In this document: positions 49,001-59,900 of the stretch, piece by piece
Numbering within the stretch: the stretch's first letter is position 1
How the letters are laid out: each line of letters opens with the position of its first letter
Source of the DNA: Sciurus carolinensis
Lineage: Eukaryota > Chordata > Mammalia > Rodentia > Sciuridae
Reading direction: 5' to 3'
NCBI RefSeq assembly: GCF_902686445.1
Contig: NC_062224.1
Coordinates: 49,351,156-49,415,155 of the forward strand
DNA length: 64,000 bases
Position numbers and translations under genes: made by a program
Notes under the pieces: generated by a model
Told to the model about the DNA's origin: nothing
The model's input: only the letters and a program-made list of their open reading frames with translations
Database searches by the model: none

Positions 49001-52000
49001 TTTACATGGTGTAAAATTTTCAGTAACAAAAAAATCTCATCATGAAAGATGCAAAATGCTGTCAAGATTGACGATTTATTGAGGCAACATAAAATATGCT
49101 CTATTTCATGATTTTTCACAAGAAAAGCTCGAATTTGGTTTGTCTAAGTGTGTCAAACATCCTGTTACATTCACTTTTATAAGGAATGCCCTCTTCCTGG
49201 GCAGATCTGGGAGCCGTGATGACCCCAGTGCGCCCCCACTCCACGCCAGCATGCCTGCTTGACTCTCAGTTATCTTGGACTCGTCTCCAATCACAATAGT
49301 TCTTCTAGGATAGAATTCTACTTCCACAAATATATACTGAAATTCATATTTGCCACCTTCTGGGTTCTCTTTCACTTCCGCTTACACTGTTCCTTGCTTT
49401 CCTGGCTCAGAGCTCTCAATATAGAACTTCACTCGCAAGAGTTTTAGAATTTGTAACAACAGAAAATTTTAATTAAAAAAAGGGGGGGAGGCAAAAGAAT
49501 CAAACAAGCTCACAAAACTCTGAAGAGGAGGAGCAGAGATGGAGAAGTGAAACTACCTAATTTTAAGAATTACTACAAAGCTATAGCAATCAAGACAGCA
49601 TGGTATTAGTGAATGAATAGACAAATGGACCAGCAGAACAAAATAGAGAGCTCAGAAATAGCCCATACATATACAGTCAACTGAACTTAGCCAAAGGAGC
49701 AAAGACAATCCAATGGAGGAAGAATGTGATTTTTTAATGGCACAGGAACAATTAGGCATCCATATGCAGAATAAAAAAAGAATCTGGCATCATCTTTTCA
49801 TAAAAATTAACTCAAAAGAGATCATAGGCCAAATGGAAAATGTAAAAATAGAAAACCTCTAGAAGAAAACAAAAGAAAATGTAGGAAACCTTTGGTTTGG
49901 CAATGAGTGTTTAGATATAACACTAAAGCAGTATCTTGAATGAAAGAAAAAATTAAAATGTACAGACTATAAAAACCTTCTCATAGTAAAAAGAAAAAAA
50001 TTGCTAAATTGAACTCTATCAAAATTAGAAAGAAAATAAAATTTAAATTTTCCTTTTGCTTTAGGAAAGACACTGTTATGAGAATGAAAAGAAAAGTCAT
50101 GGAATGAAAGCAACTATCTGCAAAACACATAATGGTAAAGGTCTGGAAAGAAGAAATGTCAGAAAGTAGGAAAAGACATTTTCAACCCACAAAACATACA
50201 AAACAATTTGGATCCAGAATATACAAAGAATTTCTAAATGTCCATAAGAAAAACACAAGCAATCAAATGGAGAAGTGGGCATAAGAAACTAACAAGAAAT
50301 CCATAGGAAAGAAAATATAAAGAGCCAGTACATTTATGAAAAACGCCCAGTCTCACTTATCATAGGGTATGCAATTGAAAGTCAGAATAACGTCCTGCAC
50401 AGAGTAACAAAAAAAGAAAAAAAGAATGATGCTGTTAAAGATATAGAACAATAAGAATTTTCACACATGGCTCTGGTAGTATAAATCATTGTGATTCCTT
50501 GGGAAAACAATTTGACATTTCCTGTAGGTGAGAACATTCACACCCTACCACATAGAAATTCCACTCCTAGACAGAGTCTCTCTTGTCCTATATGCAAAAG
50601 ACATATATAAAACTAATCATTAAAGTTCTGTTTATAAGAAAAAAAAATTTTAAATGATCTTAATCCCTATTAAGAGAACAGATATTATACATTGTGTTCT
50701 GGTCACACAATGAAATACTATGTATGGTTAAAAAATTGATGAAGCAGAGATTCCCAGGACACATGATGGATCTCAAATAAGAGCAAACTGAAGAGAAAAA
50801 AGTAAGTTGCAAAGGAATAATTAAAATATGATACACGTCTATAAAGTAAGAAATGTGTGAAATGATCCTGATACCTTGCTTAGGTTAGGTTTGAGGTCAA
50901 GAGTGGAGAGAGAGGGTGTCCCTTGGGACATGGAGACTTCATTTACATTGGTACTGCTCTACTCCTTAAGGGGAGCAGTGAACACCATCAGATTTGTGGT
51001 TTTATGCATTTTCATATATTCATTGTTTAAAAAATTATTTAAAGCAACGATCTTTAGTATATATTGAACATTAGCTTGATTGAAAACCCACAAAAGTACT
51101 TCCAACAGTTTCTAAAAAGTACATTCGTGCATGAATTACAGGGCTCTCTTCTTCCAATGAGGGCATGAGCCTGTTTGAGACCTGCTGTCAGAGCAAGGGT
51201 GACTGTAGAGTAGATAGGAAAGGACTTGGGAGGCTTGGGGGACAAAAGCCTAGTGCTGGGAAGACATTTCCAAGCTAGAGAGGGACACCTTGGAAAGGGA
51301 AAATGTCTCTTGGAGGCCTAGTGGGAAAAAAAAAGAAGGGGCTGAAAATAAGAGTCTCATAGAAACAGAAAATATCAAAGACTTTGCAGAATTCAGAACT
51401 CACCCCCACACACTAACATTTATTTTTTAAAAACTGCACTTCACTAGATTCACAGAAGAGGGCACTGTGGAACCAGCCACCTCAGCCCCAGTGGCTGAGC
51501 CACCTGTGACTGCTGGTCAGGAAAATTCACACCCCACCAGGAGCAGAAATAAACCTAACACATAGGACACAGTGTAAATCAAACCTTTTCTGCAAATGAA
51601 AGTACTTATTTTTTAAAATTATTTTTATATATATTTTTAGTTGCTGATGAACCTCTATTTTATTCTATTCATTTATTTATATGCGGTGCTAAGAATCAAA
51701 CCCAGTGCCTCACACATGCTAGGCAAGTGCTCCACCACAGAGCCACAACCACAGCCCAAATGAAAGTACTTATGAAAAAAAAATTATAAAGCAGAAGACC
51801 ACACTCCAATCCAAATTAAATTAAATCCAATAAGAAATGAAGAAAACATTGTAACTTGGAAATTTTAAATTCTGAATAAAAATGGACAGTTGCACAAAAA
51901 TCTGACAAAATACTGGAAAGAAATAGTTTCACAAAAATCGGACAAAATATTGAATAGAAAGACAAAAGTTATTTCAAAAATGACAAAAAATTAGTTTCCT

Positions 52001-55000
52001 GTGACATACAGATGCCAAATACTTTAAATGGACAGAGAGAGCAAGGATTAAAAAAAGAAGAAGAAGAAAAGCAAAATAAAGAATGGAAAGATTACAAAGG
52101 AAAGAAACAGTCATAGAAGACAGAGAAAATACTAGCATGGGAATAAACAGATACCCTCAATAAAACACTAGAAAAAAACTAACATTTGAAACTCTAAACC
52201 ATGCAAATTTCCCTGAAATAAGTCAGGAAATTATGTATTAAAAGAACACATGATATACTTGAGAAAATTGACCCATAATAATCAAGGTCTTAGAATTTGA
52301 AAGTTAAAAAAAGAGGAAGCCCTCAGACAAATCACCAAGCCATTTATAAAGGAAAGCAAATCAGGATGGCACTAGACTTTTGCTAACAAAATACAAAGCA
52401 AGAAAACCGTAAAACAAAATTTCCAAGAAACTCAAGAAAATATACACCATGAAGTTTTGCAGTGTCCTAGAGTCCTGGGGATAGGGACTGAGGCTGAAAT
52501 AGGAGCCATCATCTACAGCCCACTGGTCAAGGCCAGCTGCCACCTGTTTTGTAAAGTTTTTTGGAACACAACCCTACTCATTGAATGTATTGTCTATGAC
52601 TGCTTCTGAGAGCCAACAACAAGTCTGAATAGTTCTGACCATGGTGTAGCCTCCAAATCTGAAAATATTTACAACTAGATTCTTTGCAGAAAAAAGTCTG
52701 CAAATCTCTATAGTATAAGAGGCACTTTATCCATTCAAGAAGACTATGAGAAGATTGGCAAGAGGACTAGTAGGGTAAAAGGGCTGGTGGAGTGTTGGTA
52801 CTTTCAACTGTGGTCATAGACCAAAGATTTAAAAAAAAAAAAAAAAGGAAATGAGGATGGTAAAACAGTATGTATATGTTACATGCTCTGATAAAGTAGA
52901 AATAATACAACTTTTTGAATGAAAGGAGAAGGAATAAAGGAAAAAGGAATAAGTTCATTGATTTCATATACTCAACAAATGGCATCTCTAAGGATATTAA
53001 TTTAATTAAACCTAAAAAAGAATAACAATCTAAATTAAGGAAAATGAAGACCAAGGAAATTATTTGAAGTATGAAGGTAACTGCTAGAGGTAAAATTACA
53101 AATATTCCTAAACAATAAGAGCTATAACAAATAAAAATATAAAAGGTAAAATAGTCCCCCCACACAGTGAAAGATGCATGGTAAATATGACATAAAATAA
53201 TATGACAAGACAGAGACTCTTCTTAATAACACAAGTAAATGAACTTAATTCACCTATTCAAAGAAAAAGATGTTTAGATTGCCACACACCAAAAAAGCTA
53301 ATTCTATGCAAGAGACTTGTGATTCTGGAAGGGCTGGTGAGAGATACACTACATATAAATGAGAGATTTATATAAAGACATAAATGGGAACAAAAAGAAG
53401 GCAGGGGTTGCATTTTAATACTGGACAAGGTAGCATTTGAAAACAAAAGCATCAGACATCACCAGGGTTTGTAAAGGCCATGATTCCCAAAGAAAGAATA
53501 TGCAACAGTTATTACTACGTCTTCACACAGTCACTTTTATAAGTAGAAAACACAGAAGATGCAAGAAGCAAAAGAGAGAAACACACTATTAAGGGAGAGT
53601 TCACATGCTACTCTCAGTTCAAAAGAGGTCAAGCAGACAGAAAAAGTAAACATAATCAATAAGGGAGATCTTATAGGTATGTACTGAGCTTTGCCCTCCA
53701 AACTAGAGAATGCATTTCTCTAGTTAGCCGTCATGGTATATTCATGAAAATTGATCATATTTAAGGTCACAGGGAAAACCACTGTAAGTTGCACAGAGCA
53801 GAAATAAAACTAACACCAGTTTCTGAGAAACAAGTAATCCAACTCTAAATCAGAAATATGAACATCACATTTTTTTAAAAGCCCCTCTGCCTAATTTTAC
53901 AAAAACATTTCTGTTAACTCTGGGATCAATAAGAAAACACAAAATGAACTATAGGATATTTTCAAATGATGTTAAAAACTCACTATGTGTCAGAATTTGT
54001 GAGATAAAATTAAAGTAATAATTGGAGGAAAAGTCGCAGCTTTAAGTAGTCATGCCCAAAAGGAAATAAGTGAACTAAATAGCTCAATTCATAAATATAG
54101 AAAAATAATTACATGGAAAAATCTAGGACAGAGAAAATAATAAATACAAAAATAAGTTTATGCATCAGAAATCAAGAGAATAGGAGTAATGAATCATAGA
54201 GGAATATTTGCAATATTCTATGCAATACATTTGGGAATTTACATGAAATTTGCATGTTTAAAATAAATGATTTACTAAAATTAACCCCAGTAAGTATAGA
54301 AAATTTAAATTTATAATTTTCATAGAGTACAGTTACTGAAGAAATATCCCCACACAAAAGTGCATTAGATCCAGTTGATTTCATAAGATGATTCTTCAGA
54401 ACTCTCATATCAATGGTACTTGAATTTTCCAGAGCACAGAAAAAGAAGGAAATCTTCCACATTATTTTTATGCAGTTATAAACAATCATACCTAAGTTAG
54501 AAAAAATTGGAAAATACCAGCAATTTTAGGCTGACCTTATCACGAATGCATGTAGATATAGGGACTGGTATGAAATGTGATGTTGAGGGGAAAGAGGCTT
54601 AGCAGGTACCTGAGTGTGTACGGGGACCAGCTGATAAGCTGTTAGGAGGTGAGTCCTCGCCTCCTGTACAACCATCCTGGCTCATAAGTCTGCCTAGTGC
54701 TGGAACCTGGGTAAATCCCTCTTTTCATTACTGCTTTAGAGTGAACTATAGAAAACATTTTTGTTTTGACATAAACATGTATGTGACATACATATAAAAC
54801 ATCCTTGAAACTAAAGATAGGCTATACCTCCTTCCACAATCCTAGTTTATTCCCACAAAGGAAGCCCTTGTTGCCAATTTTGTATGTTCTGCTGTCTTTG
54901 TGTATCTTTCACATCATTCTGCATCTTTATATAAACTTCCATTGTACTCATGTGTACGTGTGTGTATATCCTTTTAAGCTGTTGCACAAATAGGAGCATC

Positions 55001-56914
55001 TAGTGACTCCATGTGACAACTTGCTCCCCCCATGTAACACAGACCATGTCCCTCCCTGTACATGTAGATTTCATTTATTTTTTTAAAGTGGCATTATAGC
55101 AGGGAGCAGTGGTGCACATCAGTAATCCCAGCGGCTCAGGAGGATCGCAAGTTCAAAGCCAGTCTCAGCAAAAGCAAGGCACTAAACAACTCTGTGAGAC
55201 CCTGTCTCTAAACAAAATAGAAAATAGATCTGGGAATGTGGCTCAGTGGTTGAGTGGCCCTGAGTTCAATCCTCAGAACCCCCAAAATAAATAAATAAAT
55301 AAATAAATAAATAAAGTGGCAGCATATCCAATAGTGGCTATGTTCCATGATTTATTTAACTAAATTTCTATTAATGGGTGTTGATGTTTTATCAGGGATT
55401 TTTCTTGTTGCTATTGTTATTGTATGTTTGTGGGGAAGGGTGGCCACTAGAAACATTGCTATAAACCAGGTCCAAGTGATGGCACACACCTTAATCTCAG
55501 CTACTCAGAGGCTGAGGCAGGAGGACAACAAATTGGAGGCTAGTAGTCTTGGAGATTTAGCAAGACCCTGTCTCAAAATAAAATAAGAAGGATGTTAGTG
55601 TTAGGGTGCTTGTCTAGCATGTATGAGACCCTGGGTTAGATCTCCAGTACCATAAATAAATAAATAAATGCAATAATATGGAGTTTTATATGTACACATT
55701 GGCATACATTGGGAAATATGACTTTAATTTAAATTCACAGAACTGACTTTCAAACAAACCATAACAAGAAGGCTATTCAGGAATTGAACATGATTCAAAT
55801 GTCTCCCTTTAGGAATCAGTACATAGTTTCATAAGACTCCCTTGCTTGTCAGAGGTGGCACATGTGACTTTGGACAAGTGACAGATTTGTAATGGCAAAG
55901 AACCCCTCTCCCATTTCATTATCTCATTTAACTTGCAAAACTTAAGCAAAGAAAAGCAGGTCATCTTGCATTGTATAAATCATCTAACTGAAAAGAAAGA
56001 CTGGAGAAAGGACACCTGAGGACCTTCAGATGACTTAGTTTGGCATTTCTTAAACACACCTGAGGCTGAAGGTGGTTATTCCCTCCTTGGGAAGCTGGGA
56101 CTCACTTCACTCACTGTCCTGGGAGTGACCTACTTCTGAGGATTGCGGAAAGAAGCGGGGAAAGCAACTTCACTGTGGAGAAACCTGGCCCTACTTTGAC
56201 CAGGTGATCAAGCTTATTCTTACATGTAATGAGCCATGTTAACTGCATGTGTCCTTCATATTAATGATGAGAATATCACCAGTAGGCTTTCTTACCTGCA
56301 AGCCGTAACTGTAGTCTAACCACGAGAAGAACATCAGGGAAGTCTAAATTCAGAGACATTCTTCAAAATGCCTGATCTGAACCACTCAAAACAGTCAAGG
56401 TCATCCAAAACAAGGGAAGTCCGATAAACTGTCACAGACTAAAGAAGGCTAAAGACATATGAAACTGAGCTATCATCAAAGATAAGGAGTATCTGAGAAA
56501 AAGAACATTCAGGAAAAGCTAGTAAAATCTGAATAAACTGGAGTTTAGTTAAGAGTCGTGAACCAATGTTGGGACAAATGCACCTTAACAGTGTAAGATG
56601 TTAGGAAACGGGGAAGCTGGGTGTGGGGGTGAGAATGCTACATCATCTTGGCAGCTTTTCTGTAAATCTAAAACTCTTCTTTAAAACTTACACTTAAAAT
56701 TTTAAAAGATAATTATTAATTATTTAGTCAAAAGTAAAAAGTAATCTGAAGGACATATATCAAAATAGTAATGTTTGAAAAGACTGGTAGGTGATATACT
56801 CTGATGTGTTATATTACCCTTTATGGCCACCTTTCTTTTTGTGACTATTAAGAAGTAATGCTAAATGATATGCAGTACTTGTAAAAAAAAAAAAGTAGTT
56901 TGCTACAGATAAAC

Positions 56915-56965
<51 letters not shown>

Positions 56966-59900
56966 GTTGTTAGTTACTGAGGGTTTTACCCAGGAGCACT
57001 CTACCACTGAGTTACACCCCCAACACTTTAAAAAAAAATTTTTTTTTTTTAAATTTTGAAATAGGGTTTTGCTAAATTGCTCAGACTAGTCTCAAACTTT
57101 CAATCCTACTGCCTCAGACTCCAGAGTATCTGAAATTACGGGCAGATCAACCCTCCTTAAAAAAAAGAAAGAAAAGAAAAGAAAACAAGGAGTAAAATAA
57201 TAAAAACACAGACAAACACACACAGAGATGTGTTTGAAAGTGCATTGCTGAGGCAATAAGCACATTTTGAGAGAAAAGAGGACACTAGAGAAGTGAAATT
57301 ATTCTAGCCCCTTTACTACATGTCAGTTCTTTGATAGAGGTCAAGTTCAAAACTCAGCTGACGGCTATTTCTAAGAAGCCAAGAAGTCAGAAGAACTTTC
57401 CACATTCCCACAGAATAATTAGACACAAAAATTGGAGCACAATGCTGCAAAGGCAGCCAGACATGAAGATGGAAAGACTGCTAGGAGCAGCCAGATGCAG
57501 ATCCTTCCCCCTCAAGGCATTTGACTCCTTCTTAAATCATGGATGTCAGATTAGGAAACCGAGAACAGAAAATTACTGAAGAGAAGAGGCATTTTTTAAA
57601 ATTTCAAAATGCTGGGGGAAAAAAACTCAAACAACAAAGAAGACCCTAGGAAGACAGGGCAGTAAATTCACATGGAAACACAGAGAGAAGAGGAGGTTTT
57701 AAAATTGTACAGAATCTCAGGGAGCTGTGGGGCAGTAACAAGTGGTAAAGCATAGAGAAAGACAGGAAGAGAGATGCAGAAAAGACATTTTTGAAAGCAT
57801 AATGACTGGAAGTTTTATAAATTACATAAGAATTATAATCTGCAGATCCAAGAAATTCAATGAACTCAAAGTCCTATACATGCATGTCATCTGACCTTAG
57901 ATTGCTTGCTTAGATGATGATAAAAATCAACATACCTTCCAGGGAATCATAAATGTTTTGACCCCATTTGGCAAAATGAGTGGAGCCACCTCCTGCCCAG
58001 GGAAAACAAATCAGCTTAAAAATTGCATCAGGCTTTGGGTATAAGCAGTTGAAAATGTTCTCATTCCTAGAAAGAAAATTCAAATATATTTAACATTTCA
58101 AATATTGATTAAATTCTCCCAATTGAATTAGGTATGTTTTAGTGGAAATCTTTGTTAATTATAAGAAATGTATTTTCAAATATAAAGCGAATGCCATTTT
58201 TTTATAGAGGCCAAAAATGGTTTTAATGGTCTGTATTTGACAATTTGAATATATAAACTTTTAGTCAGTTTTGTCATTTGATCTCAATAAACATTCCAAA
58301 CAAACTTAGACTGAGACCTTTCCAGGTTAGGTTGTTGACTCTAAAGAGGACTTTGTTCTTCATAATTAAATAAGAGACCACCCATAAAATGAGACTTTAT
58401 ACAAATTTATACAAGTGACAACATTTTGAGGGAGAATAATAATTTGTGAAGAAAAACTCCTTGTCTTAGAGTTGAGTACTTCTGTTATAATTGCTAGCCT
58501 AAAGATAAAAGCAAAAAGGACTCAAGTTAGTCTTTTTCTTTTGAAGAAGAAAATTTGTACTGAAAGCTGTGTTCCCACTTACCAAGCCCATCTGTAGCAA
58601 ATTTACTGGTAAGGGTTCAGTCCTAAATGAGAATTTCATAGGGGTCTGTCATGTACTTGAAAAATACTGAAGTCACTTTTTCAAGGAGTACAAAACACTC
58701 TGTAAAGTCTACCATGACTTTGGGCAAAGGAGAGACTTATATGAACCTCATTTTTTTCAGTGTATTGAAGAGTCTAAAGAATCTCTTTAATCCCAGAGAT
58801 GGGAGGCTAAGGAAGGAGGATCACAAGTCTGAGGTCAGCCTCAGAACTTAGTGAGACCCTCAGCGACTCCCTTAGACCCTGACCCTAAAAAATATACAAA
58901 AAAGGGGTGGGGGTGTGGCTCAGTGGTTAAGTGCCCCCAAGTTCAATTCCCATACCAAAAAATAAATAAATAAATAAAAATAAAAGGCTGGGGATGTGGC
59001 TCAGTGGTAGAGAGCCCCAGGTTCAATCCCCAGAACAACAACAAGAAAGTAGAGATAATTTTTCTCAACAACGTTTACCTAAAATTATACCATATCTTGA
59101 AAAGATACCATATTCTTTGAGGTCAAGAAGCCTTACTTCACACTATTTAAATTATTTGGGTTCTAGTGCACAAAACATGTGTTGGGACAGGAGTAAGTAT
59201 AGGTTTTGCAGTGCTTGAGGCATATGTAATTTGCAAGAGTCAGGGCAGGCTTTAAGAAAAAGAATACAAAATTAGGAATGCAAACCTTTGAATGCAGAGC
59301 CTTTGATCATTTTCAAGGTAAAACTGTCTTTCTCTGGTTGGCAGTGGGACTGGAGTGACCTTTCACTTATTTAAATCAGTGCCAATTTCAGGTAGTCCTC
59401 AGAAAGCATTGGACAGGACACCTACTCTGCAGGTGAACCCATAGGTAAGACCTCAGGAGAGGGTATAACGGGAGGCCAGGATCCTACCCATTGCTGCTGA
59501 GCAGGGATCTGCCTGGGGTTCTTGCCTATAGGCATACCCACCCAACCTTCTCTGCACCTTAGAGAAAGAATCAAAAACCAACAAAAACTGAACTTGCCTT
59601 CTATTTATTGATTTATTCCCTCTTTGTTTTTTATTTGAATAATGAGAATTCTAAAGCTTCAGAGTTGAAAGTGACTAGTGTAATTCACTAGTACAAGATA
59701 GTGACTAAGGCTGCAGAAGAAACTCAGTTTCAAATCCAAGCTACATCTAAGGATAACGATAAAGTCTTCTTTACAAGTTAGTTATAATGATTAAAAGTAT
59801 CAAAAATGCTCACCATGATTTTAGGCACACATTAGAAGAAAAAGAAATAATGTCTATTATTGCTTTTTTAAATTTTTTAACTGGGGTGGAATTCTGGAGC

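Larger units (their letters stand above)
47230..50860 (+). mobile_element. Old L1 ORF2, fragmented by later insertions
   Basis: Endonuclease-region homology (CACATTCTTCCAGTGCACAT, GGGCCATATCACGTATCTAA at about 47690-47760) is followed by later ORF2 text near 48350-48700 and 49540-50860 (ATCAAGACAGCATGGTATTA). The parts are separated by ID/MEN SINEs and the TIMM21 retrocopy. Confidence 0.7.
44411..57935 (-). other. OLAH intron 2 (13.5 kb), contents
   Basis: Mostly repeats: old L1/HAL1-like DNA (45200-46525), an L1 3' end (46655-47205), an old L1 ORF2 interrupted by SINEs, a GC-rich island and a TIMM21 retrocopy (47230-50860), another old L1 (51780-54500), and an L1ME-type 3' end (56160-56730), plus the SINEs listed. 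44430-45200, 50870-51590 and 57160-57920 hold nothing I recognise. Confidence 0.75.
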
